From: an uncultured Aquimarina sp.
GTDB taxonomy: Bacteria > Bacteroidota > Bacteroidia > Flavobacteriales > Flavobacteriaceae
NCBI GenBank assembly: GCA_947493035.1
Contig: CANLOW010000004.1
Location: 186,001-250,000, forward strand
DNA: 64,000 nucleotides
Direction of reading: 5' to 3'
A program made the translations under genes and the position numbers. A model generated the notes under the pieces. The model saw only the letters and a list, made by a program, of their open reading frames with translations. It made no database searches and was not told the DNA's origin. Below, one piece after another: positions 17,483 to 26,246 of the stretch. Numbering within the stretch: the stretch's first letter is position 1; each line of letters opens with the position of its first letter.

Positions 17483-18624
17483 TTCGAGGTAAGTCTTTTA
17501 TATGTTTCTAAGCTTTGCTTTAATAGTTTATCTTGATCAAAAAAATCTATAATTCTTTGTTTAGCTGCAATAGCTAAACTGCCCGATAAATGTTCATCAT
17601 TCAACACTCTATCTAATTTTAGAGCAAATTCAACATGATTTTCAGGGTGCTCTAGCAAACCTGATTCTTTATCAATAATAGATTCTTTAGCCCAGCCTAT
17701 TGAGGAAGCTACAATAGGTTTTTCTAATGCCATTGCTTCTAACCAAGAAATAGGAAAAGCTTCTGCAAAACTAGGAAATACACACACCTGGCTTTCGGCA
17801 ATAGTATGCTTCATTTCATTATAAGGAACAGCTCCTTTATAAGTCACATTCTTAATAGCTGAATCTGTGAGAATAGCTTGCATTAGGCTCCAAGTCGATT
17901 TATGCTCTATAACATCATTTGCATCTTTTCCAACCAAAATAAGCTTGGCTTTTGTATTTATCTTGTGTAATTCATTAAATATATGCGCAAGCTCTAACAC
18001 TCCTTTCTTACGTACTAATGTTCCAAAATAGAGTATATTCTTATTACTAACTTGGTTTTCATTGACAGCAGAAAACTTAGTTAAATCTACTCCATTATAG
18101 ATCGTTTCAATAGGCGTTTTCAAACTAAAAATAACTTTAGTTAACTGCCCTGAATAATCACTAACGGATATTATTTTGTCAGAACGTTTTAAAGCTTTCT
18201 TTTCAAAAAAGAATATCACTTTCGGCTTTGCTACATTTTGTATGTGATTAAAATAAGTAACGGAGCCATGTATACGAGTAACTAAAGGAATATTTAAATT
18301 ACAAAAAGCATGTAGTCCTTCCCAATCTGGAGCTTCTACTAAATCAATACTATCTTTTTTCACATGTTGTTTAATCGTTTTAGCAATAGCTATTCGATCT
18401 TTAAATGCTGATAACCTTGATGGTTTACTTTTCTTTATTTGAACTATTTTAATTTCATCATCATACCAGACTTTATCTTCATCAGCTAAACATAAAAAAA
18501 TAGTTGCCTGATATCCTTGACTTACCAAGGACACAGCCATTGTCTTGATAAAAGAGCCTATACCTCCTGCTGAAGGCAAATTTTCGTGTGGATACTCTGC
18601 TGCTATATAGGCTATATGCTTCAT
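17479..18624 (-). CDS. GT4-family glycosyltransferase
   Basis: A 381-residue GT-B enzyme. It opens with IAAEYPHENLPSAGGIGSFIKTMA (glycine-rich acceptor loop), has VTRIHGSVTY and SDYSGQ in the N-domain, and NILYFGTLVRKKGVLELAH plus FPSFAEAFPISWLEAMALEKP in the C-domain with an intact E-x7-E pair. It overlaps the acyltransferase gene upstream and the GT4 gene downstream by 4 bp each, so this part of the operon is tightly coupled. Confidence 0.92.
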   Translation of the reverse strand: MKHIAYIAAEYPHENLPSAGGIGSFIKTMAVSLVSQGYQATIFLCLADEDKVWYDDEIKIVQIKKSKPSRLSAFKDRIAIAKTIKQHVKKDSIDLVEAPDWEGLHAFCNLNIPLVTRIHGSVTYFNHIQNVAKPKVIFFFEKKALKRSDKIISVSDYSGQLTKVIFSLKTPIETIYNGVDLTKFSAVNENQVSNKNILYFGTLVRKKGVLELAHIFNELHKINTKAKLILVGKDANDVIEHKSTWSLMQAILTDSAIKNVTYKGAVPYNEMKHTIAESQVCVFPSFAEAFPISWLEAMALEKPIVASSIGWAKESIIDKESGLLEHPENHVEFALKLDRVLNDEHLSGSLAIAAKQRIIDFFDQDKLLKQSLETYKRLTSK

Positions 18625-19682
18625 TTCTTTATAAATCGCTTTCTTAAATAAGAATTAATAGGTTTCTCTATATATACATGAATGATGGCACTAACTAAGA
18701 GTGACACAAAAAAAGCAACTAAAATCAGTTGGTAACCATTAGTTGTAAAAGCAATTTTATTTTGTAAAATACCTAAGAAAACAATGATCAGTTGATGAAC
18801 CATGTAAAAAGCAAAACTAATTTCTCCTAAAAAAAGAAACCATTTTTTTGATAAAAACTCAGATATTTTACCTTTTTGAAAAGAAAAAACATAAATAATT
18901 ACAAACATAGGTATCCAATAATAAAGTGACCACCTGAAGTTATATGGCACAAGATTTCTAAATAAATAGAAACCAAAAAACATGAGTACCGTCATTACCT
19001 CTAGAAGACTGAAATAACTTTTTTTCAAGACAGTATCTTTATTTCTCTGATATAGATCATGTAAAAAAACACCTAACAAAAAATCAAAAACTCTAAAAAG
19101 CGGATTAATATAGAATAACCAACGTCCATTAGGGTTATCATAGTCTAGAAATAACCAAACAATAGGTATCAATAAACTAAACAGCATAAGCTTGGGGTAT
19201 TTTTTTATCCATCCTACTATAAAAGGAAAAAGCAAGTAGAAAAACAATTCATTAGAAATACTCCATGACACCCCATTAAACCCAAAGAAATATTCGTCCA
19301 ACGGTACAAAACTATGAGTTAAGGTCAATTGACTAAATACTTTCAACCAAAAATCAACTTTGTCATAATTAGCTGTAAACATTAACAGAAACATATAACT
19401 AAAAGTTAGAATGTGAAGCGGGTAGATTCGAAAAATTCTCGCTAAAAAAAAATGGTTCTTATTTATTTCATTCTTATTAAAACGCTCCTTGTAGTTGTAT
19501 GACAAAATAAAACCACTAAGTATGAAGAAAAAACTAACTCCTAAAAAGCCATCCTCTATAAATTGTTTTAAACCTTGATCTTGTAAAAAAGATTGATTCT
19601 GCAAAGTAAATAAGCCTCCTAAATGATATAAGAATACCATTATTGCAAAAACGAATCGTAATGATGTTAAAGGCTTGAGCAT
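18621..19682 (-). CDS. Acyltransferase-3 family membrane O-acyltransferase
   Basis: A 353-residue polytopic protein of the OafA/acyltransferase-3 family with about ten membrane helices. The family signature is at the N-terminus: LTSLRFVFAIMVFLYHLGGLF with the conserved Arg and His. Later come GVSFFFILSGFILSYNY, ARIFRIYPLHIL and SWSISNELFFYLLFPF. These enzymes carry acyl groups across the inner membrane and place them on polysaccharide or lipid-linked oligosaccharide. It lies 4 bp from a second member of the same family; the two may modify different positions or sugars. Confidence 0.92.
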   Translation of the reverse strand: MLKPLTSLRFVFAIMVFLYHLGGLFTLQNQSFLQDQGLKQFIEDGFLGVSFFFILSGFILSYNYKERFNKNEINKNHFFLARIFRIYPLHILTFSYMFLLMFTANYDKVDFWLKVFSQLTLTHSFVPLDEYFFGFNGVSWSISNELFFYLLFPFIVGWIKKYPKLMLFSLLIPIVWLFLDYDNPNGRWLFYINPLFRVFDFLLGVFLHDLYQRNKDTVLKKSYFSLLEVMTVLMFFGFYLFRNLVPYNFRWSLYYWIPMFVIIYVFSFQKGKISEFLSKKWFLFLGEISFAFYMVHQLIIVFLGILQNKIAFTTNGYQLILVAFFVSLLVSAIIHVYIEKPINSYLRKRFIKK

Positions 19683-19686
19683 ATTA

Positions 19687-20688
19687 TTACTTTATTTTTA
19701 ATACTTTCTTTAGCAAAGGCCTAAAAACAGGCTCTATATAAAATGTAATTCCCGAAGCTAAAAAGATAGCGACTCCAGAAGTTATGATTACACTTAGACT
19801 TCTATTAGATATCCAGTCATCCAAATAGTACATAATCCCATATCCTATTGTCTGATGAATTAAATAAAGTGCATATGAAATAGTACCAAGAAAGACTAAT
19901 AATTTACTATTACCAAAAATCTTCAATTTCTTAAAAACAAAAAGATAAAACATCAATACAATGATTGAAAAACTAATCAACAAAAAGAGTATTTCATTAT
20001 TTGGTTGTGCAATTTGATATAAGAAAACTCCCACTACTAAATTGATTAATATAAAGACGTGCTGATACCATCTTTGTTGGCCATAATACATGTAGTAAAA
20101 ATGTATACCAATCATAAAAAGCAATATATAGTGAATAGCAAGTGACTTCCCTATAATTGGTAATGGTAAGAAATAGTGTATAGTAGCTAAAGCGATTAAT
20201 ACACTATTGTAAACCACAATATCCTTGTGCTTTTTTATCCAAAACAGAACTGCCATAAGTATATAAAAAAGCAATTCAGGTAATAATGACCAATATGCTC
20301 CATCTATATTATCAAAATTCAGATACCTATGAAACATTGTGAAATTCATTATGATATCTATCAATGGTTTATCAAAATCTCTGGACCATTCTTGCATTCC
20401 TAATAAATAGATACTTGCTAGTGTAATAATGATGCAAATCCAGTAAGTAGGGTACAACCTTAAAATTCGTTTAGCCAAAAACTCTTTAGGTGATTTACAA
20501 CGTTCTATCGTAAGCGTAATTACAAAACCACTAAGTATAAAAAAGAAAGGAACTCCCAACCAACCATACTTTAATCCAAACGGAGTTACCGCACTTGAAT
20601 AACAAGCATCATACCTTGTTGTATAATGATAAATCATTACTGCTACAGCTGCAATTCCTCTAAATGCGTCAAGTTCTTTAATCCTCAT
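19687..20688 (-). CDS. Acyltransferase-3 family membrane O-acyltransferase
   Basis: A 333-residue polytopic protein of the acyltransferase-3 family, with ELDAFRGIAAVAVMIYHYTTRYD (conserved Arg and His) at the N-terminus, GVPFFFILSGFVITLT, AKRILRLYPTYWIC and AYWSLLPELLFYILM. It is related to the next gene (18621-19682) but clearly diverged, so this is an old pair rather than a recent duplication. It would acetylate or otherwise acylate the exported glycan at the inner membrane. It follows the flippase gene by 62 bp. Confidence 0.92.
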   Translation of the reverse strand: MRIKELDAFRGIAAVAVMIYHYTTRYDACYSSAVTPFGLKYGWLGVPFFFILSGFVITLTIERCKSPKEFLAKRILRLYPTYWICIIITLASIYLLGMQEWSRDFDKPLIDIIMNFTMFHRYLNFDNIDGAYWSLLPELLFYILMAVLFWIKKHKDIVVYNSVLIALATIHYFLPLPIIGKSLAIHYILLFMIGIHFYYMYYGQQRWYQHVFILINLVVGVFLYQIAQPNNEILFLLISFSIIVLMFYLFVFKKLKIFGNSKLLVFLGTISYALYLIHQTIGYGIMYYLDDWISNRSLSVIITSGVAIFLASGITFYIEPVFRPLLKKVLKIK

Positions 20689-20750
20689 ATCTCGTCATTT
20701 TTTGAAATTCAATCTTACATAACACATAAAGAATGATTTTATATCTTAAA

Positions 20751-22241
20751 TTATTTTTTTAAATATCCTAAAAACAATTGCTTCTCATTTTTCTTCAAAA
20801 GAAAATTACTTCCTAATCCAAAAATCACAGTATAAATTGTTCCCTTAATCATAAAATTCAACCACCCTTCTTGAAAGAAACTAACTAAGTAATTAGATAT
20901 AACGAAAGTGACAAAAAATAATATTAAATATGGAATTAACGCTTCTAAGAAATATCGTTTCATATCTAACTCAATTTTATAATGGTAATAAAAAACTATA
21001 ACAAGTTGTAATAACATAAGTGCTATAAAAATCCCATAAATCATCCCGTAGACTCCATATGTCTTAGAAAGCACTCCTCCTATTACAATCCCCACAGCAC
21101 TTAGTGTTAGAGATGTTAATGATTTAAAACGCATCTTCTTTTTAGCTTCCAATATAGCATGCGCATAACCTTGAGAAATAGGAATGATATAAGCTAACAT
21201 AATTAATAAACCTACGAGCCATGCTTGCTCAAAACCTTTACCTACCCATAAAAAGATAAATTGCTTTCCTAAAACAACAAAACCACCAAAAATATAGAAC
21301 AGTAACAATAAAGAAACCCTAGCTATCTTTATCATCTCCTGAGTTAAAACCGAATTATCATTATTCTTATAAATAGAGTTTACAGCTCTCGGCAATATTA
21401 AACCGTTAATGACATTACCAAACATAGAAAAATACAATCCTAACATAACGCCAATGGAAAAAACAGCTACCGTAGTAGTATCCATAGTCGACCCTAGGAT
21501 AGTTTGACCTGTACGCCATTGAAATTGGTATACTAATCCAAAAATAAAAATCCATATCGAGTAACCGAATATCTCTTTGACAAACTCCTTATCAAAATGA
21601 TACAATTTCGGTTTTACATTCAACTTTGTTCTCACATATATAAAAGAAGTCGCAATCATTAAGAAATTAAGGACTGTATCTAAAATTACCATATCTACAG
21701 CATCTGCTCCCCTAAATAGTATAACCACAACCATAATTGATCTAGTTAGGTATTTAACTATACTTAAAATCTTAGGAAAAACAAATTTTTCATATCCACT
21801 ACAAATTGCAGTAAAGGCACCCCCTGGTAAAGTAACTGCAATATTTAAAATCAGAATTAGGAACATTGTTTTTGCCTTCCCAAATTGGGTTACATCTAAT
21901 GATTCTCCAAAAAGTGTTTCAAGATTAAAATACATTGCACCACCAATCAAAGCTAAAAGAAGCCCTATAAATGTGTATATAATTAGGCTTATTGCTAAAA
22001 AGTTTTTTAATCCCTTTTCATCATTTTGAGCTCTATATTGTGCAACAAATCGTACAATTGAATTATTAAGTCCTAAATCTAGTATAGAAAGGTAACCGAC
22101 AAAAGCCCCTATCAGCTGAAATAAACCATATTCTTGTTTACCTAGCATTTTGATAATAAATGGAGTCATCAAAATACCGACAATATTTGTTATACCTAGA
22201 TTTAAATATGATAGTATTGCTCCTTTTTTTATTTGACTCAA
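20751..22241 (-). CDS. Wzx-type oligosaccharide flippase (MATE/MOP superfamily)
   Basis: A 496-residue integral membrane protein with about 12-14 predicted helices. It has the typical opening KKGAILSYLNLGITNIVGILMTPFII and the second-helix motif GLFQLIGAFVGYLSILDLGLNNSIVRFVAQYRA of polysaccharide biosynthesis transporters. It would move the undecaprenyl-linked repeat unit from the cytosolic to the periplasmic side for polymerisation by the EpsG/Wzy-like protein. It is the only flippase candidate in the locus and lies between the sugar-nucleotide genes and the acyltransferases. Confidence 0.93.
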   Translation of the reverse strand: MSQIKKGAILSYLNLGITNIVGILMTPFIIKMLGKQEYGLFQLIGAFVGYLSILDLGLNNSIVRFVAQYRAQNDEKGLKNFLAISLIIYTFIGLLLALIGGAMYFNLETLFGESLDVTQFGKAKTMFLILILNIAVTLPGGAFTAICSGYEKFVFPKILSIVKYLTRSIMVVVILFRGADAVDMVILDTVLNFLMIATSFIYVRTKLNVKPKLYHFDKEFVKEIFGYSIWIFIFGLVYQFQWRTGQTILGSTMDTTTVAVFSIGVMLGLYFSMFGNVINGLILPRAVNSIYKNNDNSVLTQEMIKIARVSLLLLFYIFGGFVVLGKQFIFLWVGKGFEQAWLVGLLIMLAYIIPISQGYAHAILEAKKKMRFKSLTSLTLSAVGIVIGGVLSKTYGVYGMIYGIFIALMLLQLVIVFYYHYKIELDMKRYFLEALIPYLILFFVTFVISNYLVSFFQEGWLNFMIKGTIYTVIFGLGSNFLLKKNEKQLFLGYLKK

Positions 22242-22275
22242 AATGTATATCTAATTTGGTTTATTTTAGAAATCA

Positions 22276-23562
22276 TTACAAACTTCCGCTAACTGCTTCT
22301 TGATTAAGAACCCCTTTAACATCGTATAAAACCCCATTAGATTTTAGAGAACTTTCTAAATCTAATTCTAAGAATTTAGTGTGAGCAACAGTTAAAATTA
22401 TAGCATCAAAAGCTTCGTTAGGTAACTGTTGTACTGTCTCTAAATTATATTCATGCTTTACTTCTTCTGAGTTAGCCCATGGGTCGAAAATAGTAATATC
22501 TGTACCATATTCTTTTAAATTAGCTACTACATCCACAACTCTTGTATTACGTACGTCAGGGCAATTTTCTTTAAAAGTAATCCCTAAAACAAGGATCTTG
22601 GCTCCTTTTATAGCAACCTCATTCTTAACCATTAATTTAATCACTTCCGCAGCCACATATTGGCCCATACTATCATTTAATCTTCTACCTGCAAGAATGA
22701 TCTCCGGATGATAACCAAATTCCTGTGCTCTTTGAGCTAAATAATAAGGGTCTACCCCTATACAATGACCTCCGACTAAACCTGGCTTAAAAGGCAAAAA
22801 ATTCCATTTAGTACCCGCAGCTTCTAAAACAGCTGACGTGTCTATATCCATAAGATTGAATATTTTTGCTAACTCATTTACAAAAGCAATATTGATATCT
22901 CTTTGCGAATTTTCAATAACTTTTGCTGCTTCAGCTACTTTTATCGAAGGAGCCAAATGTGTTCCTGCCTCAATAACTGAATTATATAAGTCATCTACTT
23001 TTTTTCCAACCTCTGGTGTAGAACCTGCTGTTACTTTAAGTATTTTATCAACTGTATGTAATTTATCTCCAGGGTTAATTCTTTCAGGAGAATACCCTGC
23101 AAAAAAATCTTTATTGAATTTTAACCCACTTGCTTTTTCCAATACCGGAATACACTCTTCTTCGGTTACACCTGGATAAACAGTAGATTCATAAATTACG
23201 ATATCACCTTTCTTCAAGACTTTAGCAACTGTTTCACTTGCCTTATAAAGAGGTGTTAAATCTGGTCGGTTATTTTTATCAATCGGTGTAGGAACAGTTA
23301 CTACAAAATAATTACAATCCTTTATATCATCAATATTATTAGAGCAAAACAATCCAATATCCGGATTTGCTTTTTTCTTTAATACTGAAAGTAGCATTTC
23401 ATCTTCTAGTTCTAGTGTTGTGTCTTTTCCAGATTGCAATTCCGAAATTCTATTTTGATTAATATCAAAACCTACAACAGCATATTTTGTAGCAAATAAT
23501 CTAGCTAGTGGTAACCCTACGTATCCTAAGCCAATTACGGCGATTTTAGCATTATTCATCAT
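22276..23562 (-). CDS. tviB: UDP-N-acetyl-hexosamine C6 dehydrogenase (TviB/WbpO type)
   Basis: A 428-residue UDP-sugar dehydrogenase. It has the NAD-binding IGLGYVGLPLA motif (G11, G13, G16), TVPTPIDKNNRPDLTPL, YESTVYPGVTEEECIP, YSPERINPGD, VIENSQRDINIA and the catalytic Cys (C267) in GGHCIGVDPYYL. This pattern closely resembles TviB of the Salmonella Vi locus, which oxidises UDP-GlcNAc to UDP-GlcNAcA. The adjacent downstream-coupled gene context (a TviC-like epimerase just upstream, 23571-24569) supports production of UDP-GalNAcA for the polysaccharide. It could instead be WbpO-like, acting on UDP-GalNAc. Confidence 0.92.
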   Translation of the reverse strand: MMNNAKIAVIGLGYVGLPLARLFATKYAVVGFDINQNRISELQSGKDTTLELEDEMLLSVLKKKANPDIGLFCSNNIDDIKDCNYFVVTVPTPIDKNNRPDLTPLYKASETVAKVLKKGDIVIYESTVYPGVTEEECIPVLEKASGLKFNKDFFAGYSPERINPGDKLHTVDKILKVTAGSTPEVGKKVDDLYNSVIEAGTHLAPSIKVAEAAKVIENSQRDINIAFVNELAKIFNLMDIDTSAVLEAAGTKWNFLPFKPGLVGGHCIGVDPYYLAQRAQEFGYHPEIILAGRRLNDSMGQYVAAEVIKLMVKNEVAIKGAKILVLGITFKENCPDVRNTRVVDVVANLKEYGTDITIFDPWANSEEVKHEYNLETVQQLPNEAFDAIILTVAHTKFLELDLESSLKSNGVLYDVKGVLNQEAVSGSL

Positions 23563-23570
23563 TCAACTAT

Positions 23571-24569
23571 TTATTTTAAATTTTCCCAGTACCAAGTCAC
23601 TGCTTCTTTTAAACCCGATTTGATATCATACTTCGGATCATACTCTAAAAGACTCTTTGCTTTATCAATAGAAGCTAATGAATGTGGAACATCCCCTTTT
23701 CTCTCTGGTCCAAATTTCACATCAACAGAAGCAATTTTAGGATCATACTCAGATAAGTATTCTTTTAAAAGGGTAGTTAACTCATTCAACGTCGTACGCT
23801 CTCCAAAAGCAGTATTATATACTGTATTACATGCTTCTTCATTCTCAGAAAGCATTGCACACAAATTCATTTGGATTACGTTATCTATATAAGTAAAGTC
23901 TCTAGAAAATGAACCATCTCCATTAATAACAGGAGATTCATATTTCATAAATTGCATAACAAACTTTGGAATAACTGCTGCGTAAGCACCATTAGGATCT
24001 TGCTTTCTTCCAAAAACATTAAAATAACGCAACCCTATTGTATCTAACCCATAAGTCTTTTTGAAATTTTCCGCATATAACTCATTTACATATTTAGTAA
24101 TAGCATAGGGAGACAATGGTTTCCCAATAACTTCTTCCACCTTAGGCATAGATTTGGAATCGCCATAAGTTGATGAGCTAGCAGCATATATAAATCGCTT
24201 CACGTTAGCATCTTTTGCCGCAACTAGCATATTCAAAAAACCTCCAACATTTACATCATTTGATGTAATAGGGTCATTTATTGATCTCGGAACAGAACCT
24301 AAAGCTGCTTGATGTAAAATATAATCAACACCAGAACAAGCTACTTTACAATCTTCTATATTCCTTATATCTCCCTTTATAAAAGTGAATTTATCATGAC
24401 TTGATAAGGGTAAAATATTTTTTTCATGCCCCGTAGCGAAATTATCCAATGCAACAACTGTCGCACCATATTCTAAAAGTGCATTACAAAGATTAGAACC
24501 TATAAAGCCTGCAGCTCCTGTAACAAGTACTTTTGAATTTCTAAGTTGACTAAGTTGGTTTTTATTCAT
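23571..24569 (-). CDS. tviC: UDP-GlcNAc(A) C4-epimerase (TviC/WbpP type)
   Basis: An extended short-chain dehydrogenase/reductase of about 332 residues. It shows VTGAAGFIGSNL (NAD binding), HQAALGSVPRSINDP (a TviC/WbpP hallmark), AASSSTYGD and the catalytic Tyr-Lys in SPYAITKY, then LRYFNVFGRKQDPNGAYAAVIP. It would epimerise UDP-GlcNAc or UDP-GlcNAcA at C4; with the adjacent dehydrogenase the expected product is UDP-GalNAcA. The frame opens at 24617, but the ATG at 24569 (MNKNQLSQLR) fits the family length better. Confidence 0.92.
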   Translation of the reverse strand: MNKNQLSQLRNSKVLVTGAAGFIGSNLCNALLEYGATVVALDNFATGHEKNILPLSSHDKFTFIKGDIRNIEDCKVACSGVDYILHQAALGSVPRSINDPITSNDVNVGGFLNMLVAAKDANVKRFIYAASSSTYGDSKSMPKVEEVIGKPLSPYAITKYVNELYAENFKKTYGLDTIGLRYFNVFGRKQDPNGAYAAVIPKFVMQFMKYESPVINGDGSFSRDFTYIDNVIQMNLCAMLSENEEACNTVYNTAFGERTTLNELTTLLKEYLSEYDPKIASVDVKFGPERKGDVPHSLASIDKAKSLLEYDPKYDIKSGLKEAVTWYWENLK

Positions 24570-24622
24570 AAAAAATAATTTAAAAAGTATATCCTTCTTG
24601 TTTAATAAAGTAGACACACTTA

Positions 24623-25798
24623 TTAGTTACTTACTCCTTTAAACACAAGATCTATTTGATTAATATAATTAGGTAATACTTTATTTAAATGTGCGTTAAT
24701 AAATTCTGATTCAGCATCTACTATTTTAAATTTTGACAGTAAATCGTAATCATTTACCAGCTGTTGAACTGGTAAAATGTATTTTTCTGTACTTCCAAAA
24801 AGATCATTAGCAATACCTAAAGTCCTTACAGAGTATCCAACTACTAGAGTAGGGATACTTTGTGAAAAAGAAGCTATAGCTACGTGAAATCTGGAAGTTA
24901 CCATAACTTTGCATTTTGAAATAATATATTTCAATTGGTTAGCATTTAATTCATTTTTCTTTGCTACAAGAAAAACTCTACCACTATTCTTGAATTGATT
25001 ATAAAGTTTTTCTAATAAATTCCTATCATCATTAAACTCTTTCATAACGAAAGGTATTAGAGCTATTTGATAATCAGTATTCTCAATTAAATGGTTAATC
25101 AACGACACATAATTCTTTAGTACTACACCGTGTTTTTTCTCATATGATAATATTGTTGTACTTAGGTTAATTCCAATAATTTCCTTTTCACTAAAATTTA
25201 TAGATGAAGTAAATGATTTTGCTTTAAGCAAAAAACTGGTATCAGGGCAAAATTTAATATTCTTAAGCCCATATTGTGTTAAAAGATCAAAAGTCATGCG
25301 CTCTCTAGCGAATATAAAATCAAACTTCTTTAAATCTCTTAACATTTCTTGATCTACAGCATCTGGTTCAATAGAAAAACAACAGAGAACTGTTTTAGCT
25401 CCTCTTTTTTCAGCTATATCATTTAAGTTATTGGATAAATTGGGGTAATTCAAATAAAAGTTTTCATAAGCTATAAACAGCACTATTGAATTTTTATTAA
25501 TTCTCTTGAACAACTTCCTACTATCCCCTGAATTATTATCGTAATTTTTAACAAACGCCCTTCTTAGTTTAGATTGAAATTTCGCTAGACTACTATTTTT
25601 TCTATCTTCTTTTGAAACTGTAATAAACTTATCTAAGTTGAATTTATAATCTTCATCTGGATTAACAGAAAAAAGAAACTTTTTTTTAGGGTCTTTTATT
25701 CCTTGATTTTTTTCAATCAAATAGTTCAAAGTCTTAACCATTGCTTCATATCCATGATGAAAACTCCCTATATGCGGACACATTATAATATTTTTCAT
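24623..25798 (-). CDS. Polysaccharide pyruvyl transferase family protein
   Basis: A 391-residue protein of the CsaB/polysaccharide pyruvyl transferase family. Evidence is the N-terminal CPHIGSFHHGYEAMVKTLNYLI, the central FIFARERMTFDLL and FCPDTSFLL segments, and the C-terminal SRFHVAIASFSQSIPTLVVGYSVRT with the conserved Arg-His pair. Such enzymes add ketal-linked pyruvate from phosphoenolpyruvate to a sugar, giving the polymer negative charge. It is the first gene of the long minus-strand run, reading away from a 448-bp divergent gap. The acceptor sugar is unknown. Confidence 0.88.
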   Translation of the reverse strand: MKNIIMCPHIGSFHHGYEAMVKTLNYLIEKNQGIKDPKKKFLFSVNPDEDYKFNLDKFITVSKEDRKNSSLAKFQSKLRRAFVKNYDNNSGDSRKLFKRINKNSIVLFIAYENFYLNYPNLSNNLNDIAEKRGAKTVLCCFSIEPDAVDQEMLRDLKKFDFIFARERMTFDLLTQYGLKNIKFCPDTSFLLKAKSFTSSINFSEKEIIGINLSTTILSYEKKHGVVLKNYVSLINHLIENTDYQIALIPFVMKEFNDDRNLLEKLYNQFKNSGRVFLVAKKNELNANQLKYIISKCKVMVTSRFHVAIASFSQSIPTLVVGYSVRTLGIANDLFGSTEKYILPVQQLVNDYDLLSKFKIVDAESEFINAHLNKVLPNYINQIDLVFKGVSN

Positions 25799-26246
25799 AG
25801 CTATGTGTATAATCTAGGTGGCTATCTGATTACAAATAAGAAAATTGTCTTAATATCTTTATATTTTTAGTTTTAAAAACATAAATTAGTGGCAATATTA
25901 ATATCGAAGATTCGTTTTACTAAGGAAATAAATTATTTTTTTTGTAAGAATTTAGACATTAAATCCTACAAAAGCACACCCGCTTAAAAAGCTAAAAAAC
26001 ATATATTTATTGTTAAAAAATCAGCTTTTTTAACAATAAACCTTCTTTAAAATGCTTTTTTGTTTAGCCGTAATACATAAAGAGTGATCAATTTGTAAGA
26101 CAAAAGTAGGTTTTTTTATGATTTAGTTAATCACCATTATTTTACCGTAGTATATCTAATAATTAATATGTTATAAATTTTTAAGAATAGATTTGACTAT
26201 TGATTTAGTTCAGTTAACCAACGTCACATTCTAATCTTATTAAATT
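25799..26246. promoter_or_regulatory. Divergent intergenic region of the polysaccharide locus
   Basis: This 448-bp gap separates the two oppositely transcribed arms of the locus, so it should hold promoters for both. On the plus strand a TAnnTTTG box (TAGATTTG) lies at 26188-26195, giving a leader of about 45 nt to the aminotransferase gene. On the minus strand a TACTTTTG box lies at 26101-26108. Neither has a clear -33 element. A 35-bp AT-rich palindrome sits between them and the minus-strand gene. Confidence 0.45.
26006..26040. repeat. Perfect AT-rich inverted repeat in the divergent region
   Basis: Two perfect 15-bp arms (26006-26020 and 26026-26040) flank the 5-nt loop TCAGC. It lies about 200 bp from each divergent gene, so a normal end-of-operon terminator is unlikely. 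As a minus-strand transcript it would form a hairpin followed by a T-rich stretch, as in an attenuator; as DNA it could be a regulator site. Confidence 0.6.

Noticed and set aside
22838..23179. 113-residue plus-strand frame opposite the UDP-sugar dehydrogenase
   Set aside because: The opposite strand encodes highly conserved TviB motifs over the same span.
25799..26246. Small RNA gene in the divergent gap
   Set aside because: One hairpin and two isolated -7 boxes are not enough to support a defined RNA.
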